A stretch of 53,105 nt of DNA from Deinococcus aquatilis DSM 23025 (GCF_000378445.1 NZ_KB899730.1:1-53105); one strand, 5' to 3'; positions 1-8,677 are shown, numbered from the stretch's first letter. Notes: generated by a model not told the origin, from the letters alone. Program-made: numbers and translations.

Positions 1-38
1 GTTCGAGAATTAATGCGATGCGCAAAGGCTCAGTCTTC

Positions 39-182
39 TCAAGTGTGAGCGAACGCAGGAAAGCTTTTTTCCAGCAGCTCAAGTGCCCCATCCATCTCCG
101 GCCCCCGCCAATGGTCAAGTTCCTCCAGGTTCAGGGGTCCGCGTTGTAGCCTCAATCGCCCGAAAACCCCCGTTAAGGGTGT
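39..182 (-). pseudogene. Decayed 3' end of an unidentified gene
   Basis: Read on the minus strand, this stretch gives a protein-like tail of about 33 residues containing LNLEELDHWRGPEMDG and ending FPAFAHT before a stop at 39-41. Just upstream, in another frame, is TLNGGFRAIEA. The two pieces would join after one frameshift, so this looks like the broken end of a gene. The segment encoding TLNGGFRAIEA occurs again, inverted, at 1211-1246. I do not recognise the family; a transposase or a Deinococcus-specific gene are both possible. The rest of 183-417 shows no gene. Confidence 0.4.
139..182 (+). repeat. Left arm of long inverted repeat
   Basis: Bases 147-182 are the exact reverse complement of 1211-1246 (36 bp). 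The match extends outward to 139 and 1254 with one mismatch. Both arms encode TLNGGFRAIEA when read in the right direction, so the repeat is an inverted duplication of a coding piece. The P-loop kinase gene lies between the arms. Confidence 0.85.
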
Positions 183-417
183 GAACGCCGTTCTAGCCGA
201 CACTCACACGAACTGGTCTTGACATGTTGGAAGGTGGGGTGAGAGTTCGCACTTCAAATCTGACCTCGAACTTTAACCGCTGTAGTACTCGCTGAGCTCG
301 GTTTAAGCTGGTAAAGCAGTAGGGAAAGTTCGCAGTACTAACATTCTGCGAACTTTATCTTAAACGACGAAGTTTGCTCAACTGACAGCGGACATAGTTA
401 TTATCCACTCAGCTCTT

Positions 418-888
418 TTACGCCAACTCTTCTTCGGTTGGCGCTTGAAAAGTCTGCATCCACTCCAGCAGTTTCGATGCGGGGATCTGAAATGTTCCCT
501 CTGGATGCCGCGCATTTCTGTCCTCAAGCCGTGCGAGCAACACGTCCTGGGGCACGTCCAAGAAATGTATGACGCTCTGAACATTTAATTCTGTGGCTCG
601 ACTTCGGTAGTCTTCACGCTCGCTTTTGCCCCAGAAGCCGAAATCGAGAATTACATTGATTCCAAGCTGTAAAGCTCGGGCAGCGACATCCCACATCACG
701 TCTTCAATTAGCCTGTGCCGCGCGTCGTGTTCCGGGTGCACGAACTCCAGAGTAAAATCCTGGCCGAAGAGGCGAATGTGCCATTCGTCCAGCGTGAGCC
801 GCAGCGCAGATTGATCAAGTTCGAGTCTCTTTGAGTAGGTCGTTTTGCCTGCACAGGGAAGCCCAACAATCAAGTGTAAGATTGCCAT
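418..888 (-). CDS. P-loop (AAA-type) small kinase
   Basis: This 156-residue protein is a predicted nucleotide-binding kinase of the zeta-toxin/AAA_33 type, which phosphorylate small molecules or polynucleotides. The Walker A motif GLPCAGKTT is at residues 9-17, directly after the first beta strand. A DE pair lies at 34-35, and an RLEDRNARHP segment near 119-128 resembles a lid. The start is supported by GAGGTGA about 6 bases upstream. The length fits stand-alone members of the family. The substrate cannot be read from the sequence, and no antitoxin-like partner is adjacent. The gene sits alone between two arms of an inverted repeat, which suggests it arrived with a mobile or rearranged segment. 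Confidence 0.75.
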   Translation of the reverse strand: MAILHLIVGLPCAGKTTYSKRLELDQSALRLTLDEWHIRLFGQDFTLEFVHPEHDARHRLIEDVMWDVAARALQLGINVILDFGFWGKSEREDYRSRATELNVQSVIHFLDVPQDVLLARLEDRNARHPEGTFQIPASKLLEWMQTFQAPTEEELA

Positions 889-1210
889 CCGTGTTCACCT
901 CGTATGTCCAAGACAGAAGGGGTCTGACTAACTGCGCTGAAAACGTCAAACGAATCCATGCAGTCAGTGGTGACGAGTCTCCAGATCAAACGACGGTGGC
1001 GGTTGGCACAGCCTGACCCTATCACCGTGTCGATTGCTATGTGCCAAGGTGATTCCTACAACGGATGAGGCATACACGTGTGGCGGGAGTGGTTCAGGCA
1101 AAAGACGTGGAACTGCTGGACGAGGCATTGATGCTGCCCATGGCCCTCCTTCAACCCTTTTGGGTGTTATCGCATCGAGATGCGCTTTGAGACTGACCAC
1201 GACAGGCTGA

Positions 1211-1254
1211 ACACCCTTAACGGGGGTTTTCGGGCGATTGAGGCTATAACGCGG
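1211..1254 (+). repeat. Right arm of long inverted repeat
   Basis: This is the reverse complement of 139-182: exact over 1211-1246, with one mismatch further out. The plus strand here reads MRFETDHDRLNTLNGGFRAI before diverging. The arm overlaps the last codons of the lipoprotein gene at 1244. Apart from this arm, 889-1243 holds only a long out-of-frame ORF with no protein-like features. Confidence 0.85.
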
Positions 1255-1651
1255 GGTCACGCTTCATCAAGCCCACGCGACTGTTCTTTGCTTCGATACT
1301 CAGCAACCGGGCTGGATGGGTGCCGGACGCTACCTGAAAGCTGAAGTTGCTGACGACCTCCGACCACGGGACTCGGCGCACCTCCTGCCCCGTGCGTTCA
1401 TCGAGCGCCACGAGAAACCGAGCGGATCGGGGCGGCTGGACATCGTCGAACCGCTGGGGCAAGGCTTGCTCGTAGGCCACCACACACAGCCGCCCTTCCC
1501 CAGCAGCGACGGGCTGGCAGTTCACGGTGAGTAGATTGCCCTGCCAGGAGCCGTTCAGAGCGGCGGGGCCATCCGGGATCTTAAGGAGTTCCGGCGGTGG
1601 GCCCGGGCAGGCGGTGAGCAGGGACAGGCAGGCTGTCAAGGTGAGGAGCAA
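1244..1651 (-). CDS. Putative lipoprotein, function unknown
   Basis: The protein has about 135 residues. It starts with a short hydrophobic segment ending in the lipobox LLTAC, so it should be exported and lipid-anchored at Cys15 of this model. The rest is a small soluble domain with two further cysteines (NCQP and LCVV) and no motif I recognise. The start is uncertain: the model uses a TTG at 1649-1651, and the codons just before it are AAG CGG, as if a usual M-K-R start had been lost. No clear ribosome binding site is visible. The 3' end runs into the right arm of the inverted repeat, so the C-terminus may have been altered by that rearrangement. Confidence 0.5.
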   Translation of the reverse strand: MLLTLTACLSLLTACPGPPPELLKIPDGPAALNGSWQGNLLTVNCQPVAAGEGRLCVVAYEQALPQRFDDVQPPRSARFLVALDERTGQEVRRVPWSEVVSNFSFQVASGTHPARLLSIEAKNSRVGLMKRDPAL

Positions 1652-1841
1652 CCGCTTCGTGTTCTGACCATAGCAGCCGGCTTCAGGCCGCTCTGCCGCA
1701 CATGCAGGCGCTCAGAACAGTCCGACCCATTCCCCTGCTTCGGCGTGTTTGAAGCTGCACTACTCTGAGTCGCCCTTCGCTAGGAGAGGCTGAGTTCACC
1801 GGCTTGCCAGTGCTTGCAGCAGAAAGTTGTCATCCTGAGCT

Positions 1842-3158
1842 ATGCGACTTCCCTCCATGTCCAGCCTCCACCGAATCGCTGTGGCCCTGCTGCTTAGTCT
1901 GGCTCCTTCCGCCGCTCTCGCGACTGACCTCCGCATCTACCCCGCATTTACAGAAGTGCAGCAGCCTGCCAGCCAGACCCTCACCTTTCCCTTCGCCCAG
2001 TGGCGCTGGATTCAGCCCAGCAGCTTCTCGGTCATGGGCCCCACTCCACCGACCCTCTCCTGGCAACCAGCGGAACTTGACTGGCTGCGCACCCAGGAAG
2101 GTCAGCAGGTGAGTTGGATGCAGGCCGGTCAACCCGCTGTTCAGGCTGTTCTGAGCCGGGCCGACGATCTGCTGATCCAGTTGAGCACAGGGGAATACAT
2201 CAACGTCCAGCGCAATGAATTGGCGTTCAGCGAGAAGCCCCCAGTTCAGGGGGGCATGACCCTGCGGCTGGGCAGCGTAAATCCGGCGAAGAGTTCCACC
2301 CTGATCTACCGCACGCAGGCGCTGTTCTGGACACCACGCTATGAACTGACCTTGAACGGCTCGGCGGCGAATCTGGCGGCGTTGGCGCAGATCACCAACC
2401 AGAGTGACCAGGTATTCACCGCAGGAAAGGTGGATCTGTTCGGCGGCAGCGTGCAGCAGCAGAACCAGGCGTTTCCCGCGCCGGTCATGGCCAACGCCGG
2501 CACCGTCTCTTCAACGAATGTCGGGGGCGGAACCTTCGCATTGCCTACCATCCCGGGCGCTGGGAATCAGGTTCGCAGTGTGGGCGAGGTGCGGGGGTTG
2601 CAACGCTACGCCCTGCCCGGTGGCCTCACGCTGGGCCGAGGTGAAGGCCGCACCCTGCCGTTCTTGAAGCCGCAGGTCAAAGATTTTCTCCGCTACGCTT
2701 ATGTCCAGGCATATTTCGACGCCCAGAACCGCTCCGGACAGGCGAGCCGCCGGTATAAGTTCACGTCTTCCCAGTCGTTGCCTACGGGGGTGGTCGATGT
2801 GCGTGAAAACGGCGTGCTGGTGGGCAGTTTGCAGCTTCCTGCTGTCCAGGCGGGCAAAGCGGTTGACCTGGATCTGGGAACGGATGCTGAACTCCGGTAC
2901 GAAAAGACCGTGAAGCGCACGGGAATCGAAAAAGACGCCAAAGGTCAGGTGCTGAGCACGACCTCCCAGGTGACGTACCTCTTTGTCAGCACGAAGACAG
3001 CAGCCACACAGGTGAACGTGCGGGAACAAGTGTATGGGCGCAGCGTCTCGGTCAATGGACAGGCCGTACAGAACGGGCAGGTCATCGTGTACCGGCAGGT
3101 GAATGTGCCCGCGGGGGGCAAGGCCAGTCTGACTTTCAAACTCAAACTCGTGAATTGA
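1842..3158 (+). CDS. Secreted protein, possibly DUF4139-like
   Basis: This 438-residue protein has an N-terminal signal peptide (RIAVALLLSLAPSAALA, about residues 11-27), so it should act outside the membrane. The mature part is beta-rich. Strings such as LIYRTQALFWTPRYELTLNG, then a section on RRYKFTSSQSLPTGVVDV and a late VNVREQVYGRSVSVNG, recall the DUF4139/mucoidy-inhibitor type of secreted proteins, which carry a W-x-P-x-Y core motif. That assignment is from memory of the family and is tentative. Two starts are possible: ATG 1842 and ATG 1857, the second giving a more usual signal-peptide length. The gene stands alone, and the next gene begins 170 bases downstream with its own promoter. 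Confidence 0.65.
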   Translation: MRLPSMSSLHRIAVALLLSLAPSAALATDLRIYPAFTEVQQPASQTLTFPFAQWRWIQPSSFSVMGPTPPTLSWQPAELDWLRTQEGQQVSWMQAGQPAVQAVLSRADDLLIQLSTGEYINVQRNELAFSEKPPVQGGMTLRLGSVNPAKSSTLIYRTQALFWTPRYELTLNGSAANLAALAQITNQSDQVFTAGKVDLFGGSVQQQNQAFPAPVMANAGTVSSTNVGGGTFALPTIPGAGNQVRSVGEVRGLQRYALPGGLTLGRGEGRTLPFLKPQVKDFLRYAYVQAYFDAQNRSGQASRRYKFTSSQSLPTGVVDVRENGVLVGSLQLPAVQAGKAVDLDLGTDAELRYEKTVKRTGIEKDAKGQVLSTTSQVTYLFVSTKTAATQVNVREQVYGRSVSVNGQAVQNGQVIVYRQVNVPAGGKASLTFKLKLVN

Positions 3159-3315
3159 ACGCGGAGAGGGGCAATGGCGAACCGGGTGTCTGCCCTTATT
3201 CGCGTTTTGACCGATGGCTCAGGAACACGCTGAGGCCGACCACGCATTCCACCCCTTCGCAGGAAGCACTTCCCTTTCTCCTTCGATTAGAAGTGGCGCT
3301 CCACATCGGAACCGC

Positions 3316-3321
3316 TAGACT
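3316..3321 (+). promoter_or_regulatory. -10 element TAGACT, leaderless start
   Basis: TAGACT ends 7 bases before the GTG start at 3329, so transcription would begin at or next to the start codon. The same hexamer and spacing precede the genes at 13144, 38686 and (minus strand) 23202. Confidence 0.6.
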
Positions 3322-3328
3322 CCCTACT

Positions 3329-4069
3329 GTGCCTCAAGACCTCACCATCGCGGTACTCACGGACGTCCACGGCAATGCTCAGGCTGCTGAAGCGGTCATC
3401 ACAGACATCTACCGTTGCCAGCCAGACCTGATCGTTAATCTCGGTGATCAGGTCTGGGGCCAGGCCAATCCAGAACAGGCGCTTGCCTTGCAGCGGGCCT
3501 TAGGTGCCGTGGAGGTGCGAGGCAACAACGACGAGCGGCTCATGCTTCCTCTCGACCAACTGAGCCTGGCCCATCTTCGACTTCAAGGCTGGTTGGCGGA
3601 GCGACTCCCCCTCTCTGAGCGGATTCGCCTGGCCAACTTGCCCCTGACCGCCTTGATCGCAGAAGGGACAGTGCTGGCCGCTCACGGTACACCGGCCTCC
3701 CCCTGGGACAGTCTGATTTTGGGTTGGGATGGCCAGACCTACTGGCACCGCACAGAGCAAGAGATTCAGGATCGGCTGCACGTGGCGGATCAGGTCGAGG
3801 TGGTGTTGGTCGGCCATATGCACCGGGCCGCAGTGCGGGAGTTGGAGGGACGGCTGTTGGTCAGTGTAGGTGCAGTGTCGTATCAGAACGATGGGGATCC
3901 GCGGGCCAGATGGGCGCTGCTCACACGACGACAGGGCAGATGGGCGGTAGAGCAGCGGCAGGTGGCCTATGATCATCAAGCCGCCGCGACCTGGCTACTG
4001 TCCAACCAACCTGTGGATCCGAGTGAAGCGCAATTGCACCTCCAATCGGTGACCGACTTTTTTCAGTGA
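3329..4069 (+). CDS. Metallophosphoesterase
   Basis: This 246-residue protein belongs to the calcineurin-like metallophosphoesterase superfamily (YfcE/MJ0936-like), which hydrolyses phosphomono- or diesters with two metal ions. The full ligand set is visible in order: TDVHGN (D12, H14), GD (D40), GNND (66-69), H119 in AAHG, and GHMH (H163, H165). The reading frame is open further upstream to 3155, but GTG 3329 is chosen because the first beta strand and the DVHG motif follow at once and a TAGACT promoter ends 7 bases before it, suggesting a leaderless mRNA. The C-terminal 40 residues are polar tail. The substrate is not predictable; small members often act on cyclic nucleotides or model diesters. 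Confidence 0.85.
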   Translation: MPQDLTIAVLTDVHGNAQAAEAVITDIYRCQPDLIVNLGDQVWGQANPEQALALQRALGAVEVRGNNDERLMLPLDQLSLAHLRLQGWLAERLPLSERIRLANLPLTALIAEGTVLAAHGTPASPWDSLILGWDGQTYWHRTEQEIQDRLHVADQVEVVLVGHMHRAAVRELEGRLLVSVGAVSYQNDGDPRARWALLTRRQGRWAVEQRQVAYDHQAAATWLLSNQPVDPSEAQLHLQSVTDFFQ

Positions 4070-4070
4070 G

Positions 4071-4289
4071 CTAGAAGCGTTGTGCCGATTTCGAATAGTT
4101 CGTGCGGAGTCTGAGTTGCTGGAGCACAGGCCGCGCTTGGAAAGGCAAGTGTTCCAGTAAGGCCATGCCCGGGAGGTAGCCGGTGTCCATTTCATAGTTC
4201 AAGATTTGAAGGCACTGACCACGGGACCAAGTGATGTCTTCGTTCTTGAGAGCCAGTCGAAGGTCTAGAGCGCGCTGAGCGTAAGCCAC
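4071..4289 (-). CDS. Small hypothetical protein or gene remnant
   Basis: The 72-residue ORF starts with GTG and has GAGAGGA about 12 bases upstream. The composition is protein-like (LALKNEDITWSRGQCLQI, then LLEHLPFQARPVLQQLRLR), mostly helical, with no motif I recognise. It overlaps nothing on the plus strand and is convergent with the metallophosphoesterase gene. It could equally be the tail of a larger lost gene. A short hairpin (TCCTCT, loop CATA, AGAGGA, 4300-4315) lies just upstream. Confidence 0.35.
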   Translation of the reverse strand: MAYAQRALDLRLALKNEDITWSRGQCLQILNYEMDTGYLPGMALLEHLPFQARPVLQQLRLRTNYSKSAQRF

Positions 4290-4387
4290 AGAAGATTTTT
4301 CCTCTCATAAGAGGATTTAGATAGGAGAAAACAGCACGACAAAGACAGATAACATGCCGACTTGATTCGGGCAAGAAGGAGCGATAA

Positions 4388-4726
4388 GTGACGCTAACGA
4401 ATGACAAGACCAGTACGTACAGATTCCTGAGTGACTTGGAGAATGACGGCTATTTCCCACTCCAGCTCGTGGCCAAGGGAAAACTCATCCTTCAAGACCT
4501 TTGCTTCCAGATTGAAGCGGAACGCCCACAAACATCTGAGCAGCTGATTGAACTGACCCAGGCCGCGACGGAGCAGTTCAACCAACTCGAGACTGAATTT
4601 GAAGCGCACGGCAGCGCACTTGAGACGGTCGCCCGGGAGAACATCGCGCAGGATATTGACTTCATCGCGCAGGCCTACGGCTTCCAAGAGGACGTCGAAG
4701 AGTTGATCGCAAATCGCGAGTGGTGA
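4388..4726 (+). CDS. DUF5713 family protein
   Basis: The 112-residue protein matches what I remember of the DUF5713 family over its whole length: an opening YRFLSDLENDGYFP, then LVAKGKLILQDLC, LTQAATEQFN, ETVARENIAQDIDFIAQAYG and a final VEELIANREW. Members are small, all-helical and of unknown function, often found singly. The start is GTG with AGGAG about 8 bases upstream (4376-4380). It follows a 300-base stretch with at most a small minus-strand ORF, so it probably has its own promoter, though I see no clear -10. Confidence 0.75.
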   Translation: MTLTNDKTSTYRFLSDLENDGYFPLQLVAKGKLILQDLCFQIEAERPQTSEQLIELTQAATEQFNQLETEFEAHGSALETVARENIAQDIDFIAQAYGFQEDVEELIANREW

Positions 4727-4880
4727 TGGTGTTCCGTTGAGGGAAACGATCCAGGCAGCATGACGCCCATCCTGCGGTGTGTGGAGGAGGCAGCGGCTGA
4801 AGGGCCGCAAGGATGAGCCTCCCCATCCCCTTCCCTCTTTCGGCGGATGACCCGAGATCCCTTCCTGAGTACGCTGAGTC

Positions 4881-6152
4881 ATGCGTCCTCTCAAATGGTT
4901 AGCTTGGTCAGTCCTGCTGAGTGGTGGGGCTGCGGGCCTTCCTGCAGAATTTCCCTGGTCAAGCGGCTATTTAGAGGTCGGCCCCAGCTTTGCCCACCCC
5001 CTGTTGTTCCAGCAAGACTTCCAGGCCCCTGGCCCACCCCTTGCGGGCTGGAGCCGAGTGCCGCTTCCACTGACGCCCCAGGTGGTGTGGGCCGCTCAAC
5101 CGGGGGTGCGTGTCGGTACCGCTTCACTCGTTCCTGGTCTGCCCCAGCAGGTGAGTCGCACCTGGCAAGTCCCGGTTGCGTTGACCCTCCCCGTCAGTGC
5201 GCCGGCGATCGTGGATCTGGGGCCCGGCCTGCGAGGGCCAGGGGCCGTCGCCGTCCATCCCGGCTTGTCGGTGCCGACCCGCTTCCCACCGGGTCAAGTG
5301 TTTCTGCGGGTGTCTCTGGACGCCAACTACCGACAGGGAGGGCATTCACTGTCTGTCCCTCAATTGAATGGGCGGGTCTTGACCCTCCAGCGGCTGGAAG
5401 CAGGCCGCGCGCTGTTCACCGTGGCCGGTCTCGGCGAAGTTGAACGATTGGGCTCACCCAGCCGGGGCTTTCCCGATCTGGCCCCCTTGATTCCTGATCC
5501 GGAGTTGGCCACCTTGAAACGCACCTATGAAGGCCATGACGTCTGGGGCTATGGCGGTCTGAGCACCAGTTGTGCGCCCTCGGAGCAAGCCGGAGTGGGC
5601 GTTGAAGGGCCCCACACCCAAGCGCTCCGCGTGCAGCGGGTCGCCCGCCTGGGAACCCCATTGTCGCTCAATGTTCAGGGCGGCTTCGGCAGTGAACTGG
5701 GACATGGGGCTGACGCCGTGACATTGACGCCCTTGGTGTTCCTCCTAGATGCGGCTCCGTTCCAATCGGATGGGTCGTTTGGGTTCTCCAGTTCGCCCAA
5801 TCAGCCGGACGTCTCGGAGGAGGAGCTGCTGGCGCAGATCGAGACGGCCCAGTCGCCGGGGGTGTGTGGCTCGACGGTGCCGATCTTCCTGATGGACACC
5901 TGGGCGGTGCCACGGGTCTTCAGCCGCACGCCTCCCACTGCACAAGTGCCAGTGAAGATGCCCGAAGACCCTACCGGGCTAACCCGCTGGCAGTACGCCT
6001 GGCTGGCGGGCTTTCCCAGCAGCACCTTCGGCAGTCTCAGTGAGCTGCTGCGGCTCTCGGAATGGCAGTATCGCAACATCCCTTTTCCGGCCCGCGTGAG
6101 CTTTGATGCTGGCGGGAAGGTCAAGCAGGTCGAAGTGCCCCGCTTGCCTTGA
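4881..6152 (+). CDS. Secreted protein of unknown function
   Basis: This 423-residue protein starts with a signal peptide (KWLAWSVLLSGGAAGLPA, about 4-21) and is otherwise proline- and glycine-rich, with many short beta segments. Only two cysteines are seen in the mature part (STSCAPS and GVCGST), so a disulfide is possible. I recognise no domain. The many PxxVPLPLTP-type strings and the signal peptide suggest a periplasmic or surface protein. The 3' end faces the minus-strand CPBP operon. A weak hairpin (CTTGGG/CCCAAG, 6180-6200) lies between the two genes but has no T-run. Confidence 0.6.
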   Translation: MRPLKWLAWSVLLSGGAAGLPAEFPWSSGYLEVGPSFAHPLLFQQDFQAPGPPLAGWSRVPLPLTPQVVWAAQPGVRVGTASLVPGLPQQVSRTWQVPVALTLPVSAPAIVDLGPGLRGPGAVAVHPGLSVPTRFPPGQVFLRVSLDANYRQGGHSLSVPQLNGRVLTLQRLEAGRALFTVAGLGEVERLGSPSRGFPDLAPLIPDPELATLKRTYEGHDVWGYGGLSTSCAPSEQAGVGVEGPHTQALRVQRVARLGTPLSLNVQGGFGSELGHGADAVTLTPLVFLLDAAPFQSDGSFGFSSSPNQPDVSEEELLAQIETAQSPGVCGSTVPIFLMDTWAVPRVFSRTPPTAQVPVKMPEDPTGLTRWQYAWLAGFPSSTFGSLSELLRLSEWQYRNIPFPARVSFDAGGKVKQVEVPRLP

Positions 6153-6464
6153 GCGGAAGCACTCAATGACCAATCAACACTTGGGATGAGCCTACCCAAG
6201 GGCCTTAGCCCTAGGCTGGGAGCCTGAAAGTCGGGTCATTGGCCATCTGGGACTGTGGTTGACCGGAAGGCGCAGCGAAGTGGCGGGAGTTGGCTGGGCC
6301 GTGCATCCAGGCGCTTATAACAGCTCTTGAACGTCCATTCGACTGCTGTTCCACCCCGCCGAAGGATCAGAAGGTCGACATCACCTTTAAGCAGTGCTTC
6401 CTCTCCGTACCTGCACCGGTCAGCAGCTGTCTCAGGGAACTCTCTTGCCTTCCCGGCTCCGCCC
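6153..6464. other. Convergent intergenic region, no gene seen
   Basis: About 310 bases lie between two convergent genes. A 6-bp stem CTTGGG/CCCAAG with a 9-base loop sits at 6180-6200. No T-rich terminator, tRNA or convincing ORF was found. Confidence 0.5.
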
Positions 6465-7346
6465 TCATGCCCCTTGCCGCTCTTCTCCTGCGCCCTGGCT
6501 CAGAAACTGACCCCGACGATGCGCCCAGACCAGCAACGCCACGCTCACCAGTGAAAACAGCAGCAGTGTGACCAGCGAGGCTTCAACGCCGTAGGCGCCG
6601 CCCGATAACCATTCCGGACCGCTGATCCGTCCCTGCAGGAAACCTTTAGCCGAATGACCTGAGGTGGTCATGGAAAAAATGGCGTCGGACATGGTGTTCC
6701 AGGCGAAGTGCATGCCGACCACGAGCCACAGGCGCCGCGTGACCATATAGGCCGCGCTGAAACACAGGCCAGCGACGATGGTCGCGCCAATGGCGATCAG
6801 TCCTGCGTTGGCGTTGGGAAGATGGGCCAGTCCGAACAGGAGGGCGGAGACGGGGAGGGCCACCCAACTTCCTAGGGTACGTTCGAGATTTCGGAACAGG
6901 ATCCCCCGGAACAAGATTTCTTCGAACAACGCCACCAGGATCATCCCGGTGATCGGCGCCAGCACTGCACCCCAACCATTGTTCCCCGTCATCTGATAAG
7001 CACCCGTGGCGGCCAGTACGCCCATCACGGCGAGGAACAGTCCACCGCCCAGGAGCGTTCCGGCCCCAAGCTCACGGGCTGCGCGCTCCCCTGAAAAGGC
7101 GTCCATGGCACGCCGTTCGACGCGGTGCATGTAGAGCCAGTAACCGGCAACACACAGGAGCGCGGCCAGCAGTTGCGGCCAATATCCGCGCAATGGTTCG
7201 GGGACGAAGTGCTGGGCGAGGAACATGGTCAAGACCACGGGCAGGGTGACGGCGAGTATCCCCAAGACGATGCGGATGAGGATAAAGCGGTGCCAGGTGC
7301 GGGGTGCAGGTGAGGTGCTGACCGGTGAAACGTTGATGGTGTTCAT
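6465..7346 (-). CDS. CPBP family intramembrane metalloprotease
   Basis: This 293-residue multi-pass membrane protein belongs to the CPBP/Abi (CAAX protease and bacteriocin-processing) family. The signature is complete: EEILFRG with E142, E143 and R147, then H175 in GLAHLPNAN and H213 in GMHFAWN. Membrane segments are seen near 22-45, 57-73, 96-117, 126-140, 161-178, 183-201 and 253-275. The longer frame starts at 7499, but ATG 7346 has GGAGG 4-8 bases upstream and gives a normal N-terminus. It is the last gene of a three-gene minus-strand operon with a small protein and an ArsR-like regulator. Family members protect against self-made bacteriocins or process peptides; the substrate here is unknown. 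Confidence 0.9.
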   Translation of the reverse strand: MNTINVSPVSTSPAPRTWHRFILIRIVLGILAVTLPVVLTMFLAQHFVPEPLRGYWPQLLAALLCVAGYWLYMHRVERRAMDAFSGERAARELGAGTLLGGGLFLAVMGVLAATGAYQMTGNNGWGAVLAPITGMILVALFEEILFRGILFRNLERTLGSWVALPVSALLFGLAHLPNANAGLIAIGATIVAGLCFSAAYMVTRRLWLVVGMHFAWNTMSDAIFSMTTSGHSAKGFLQGRISGPEWLSGGAYGVEASLVTLLLFSLVSVALLVWAHRRGQFLSQGAGEERQGA

Positions 7347-7411
7347 GGTGCCTCCATGGAGTAAGCGGGGAGCGGGGTGGTGGCAAAACCTTGCCTTGCT
7401 GTTCTTCGCCC

Positions 7412-7606
7412 TTAGGTGCTGTGCCCACCGCGTGGCGTGATGAGGACGGGCAGGCGCACCGTGAACTGCACGGGCCGCCACACGACGCCCCGGCGCCACC
7501 AGGGCAGGGGAACGGGACGCTCCCGAACCAAGCGTGCGGTGGTGGCTTCTTCAAGGAACTTCACGTGACGGTCAAGGGCAGCCTGAAAACGTTCTTCTAA
7601 AAACAT
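7412..7606 (-). CDS. Small basic protein in CPBP operon
   Basis: The 64-residue protein has a strong ribosome binding site (GGAGG, 5-7 bases before the ATG) and sits between the ArsR-like regulator (64 bases upstream) and the CPBP protease (65 bases downstream), all on the minus strand. The N-terminal third is helical (FLEERFQAALDRHVKFLEEA). The rest is rich in Arg, Trp and Pro (PLPWWRRGVVWRPV). I recognise no family. The placement suggests it is a substrate, partner or regulator of the protease, but this is inference. Confidence 0.65.
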   Translation of the reverse strand: MFLEERFQAALDRHVKFLEEATTARLVRERPVPLPWWRRGVVWRPVQFTVRLPVLITPRGGHST

Positions 7607-7670
7607 AGGTACCTCCGCAGCGGGTTGTAGAACCAGCCGAGCATGTGAGTGGATTGAGGCGCAGGAAGCG

Positions 7671-8318
7671 TCAGGTGTTGTGGAGGCTCCCGGTGAAACT
7701 CATCACGATGAACGTGCTTTCCTTTGCGCTGGGGGCGTCGTCCTCTGCAGCAAGTTCCGTCAGCAGGCAGTCAAGGGCCGCCTGAACTTTCTGGTACTGC
7801 TCGGGTGTGACACGGACGGTGCGCAGGCGCATGGCGGGAGGATGCGGCCCTTCAGGGATTTCGACAGGGGTCTCATTCGGATCTCCCTGTTCGCGTCCGT
7901 CCAGTTGAACCGTGAGGAAGGAGCCGTCGCCGGCGGGGGTCTGGGGGTCACGCCGGGCCTGCCACTCCAAAATGGCGTGCGCGTAGGCCGTGGTGATGTC
8001 CCGCATCACGGGCTCGATCAGCGTGAGGGGCTCATCCAGCCGGACAAGCACGCGCGGGACATGGAATGTCTGGGCGACCACCTGATAGAGGACGCGTTTG
8101 CCTTGATGGCCAGCGACGCGCAACAGGCCGGCATCGGCGAGCTTGCGGACATGGTAGGCGACGCGGTTGGCCGGTTCTGCGAGGGCGTGTGCGGCTTGGC
8201 TGGACGTGCTGGGGTGCAGGAACTGTTCTAACAGCCGTGCCCCGTACGTGAAGTCCAACAGCGCTTCAGCCTGTGCGGGCGTCCTCACTTGGAAGGCAGT
8301 GGTCTGGGGAACGGTCAT
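7671..8318 (-). CDS. ArsR-like winged-helix transcriptional regulator
   Basis: The 215-residue protein has an N-terminal winged helix-turn-helix of the ArsR type (about residues 25-80): SSQAAHALAEPANRVAYHVR as recognition region, then LADAGLLRVAG and a wing KRVLYQV. The C-terminal half is a ligand- or dimer-type domain with no metal-binding cysteines, so it is not a classical metal sensor. It heads the operon with the small protein and the CPBP protease. The -10-like CACAAT ends 6 bases before the start. A perfect 12-bp palindrome, TTTCAATTGAAA (8342-8353), overlaps the -35 region, which fits autorepression. Confidence 0.8.
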   Translation of the reverse strand: MTVPQTTAFQVRTPAQAEALLDFTYGARLLEQFLHPSTSSQAAHALAEPANRVAYHVRKLADAGLLRVAGHQGKRVLYQVVAQTFHVPRVLVRLDEPLTLIEPVMRDITTAYAHAILEWQARRDPQTPAGDGSFLTVQLDGREQGDPNETPVEIPEGPHPPAMRLRTVRVTPEQYQKVQAALDCLLTELAAEDDAPSAKESTFIVMSFTGSLHNT

Positions 8319-8324
8319 GCCCGC

Positions 8325-8353
8325 ATTGTGCCGTTCTCAAATTTCAATTGAAA
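8325..8353 (-). promoter_or_regulatory. Promoter and operator of ArsR-like operon
   Basis: On the minus strand CACAAT (8325-8330) lies 6 bases before the ATG at 8318, and TTCAAT (8347-8352) lies 16 bases further upstream. The perfect palindrome TTTCAATTGAAA (8342-8353) covers the -35 box, as expected for a binding site of the regulator itself. The rest of the 8319-8677 gap shows no gene. Confidence 0.5.
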
Positions 8354-8677
8354 CCAGATATTCTGAAAAACTCACCAGCGCCCGAGTCGGCACGCGTGTC
8401 CCTCTTTCCCTTGTCCCACACAACTCAAATATGACTTCTCTTGATCGCGGCAGAGCTTTGGGTTGGATTCGTACAGTCCTTCTCACTCAAGTCTTCCATT
8501 GACGAAGCCAGTCTGAACTCAGTGGCAAATCATTGGATTGATAGCATCGTGCCTGAACATGAAGGAGAACGCCTCTGTCACCTACCACACTCCTGATGCC
8601 TCTCGGAACTGCCGATCAACTTTCCGAAACCAGCACAGGAATCCTCTCTGAAACCCGAGGCAAAGGGACGATCCGAC

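Noticed and set aside
964..1260. 98-codon minus-strand ORF over the right repeat arm
   Set aside because: It reads the antisense of the decayed coding piece, has no start signal and is Pro/Arg-rich.
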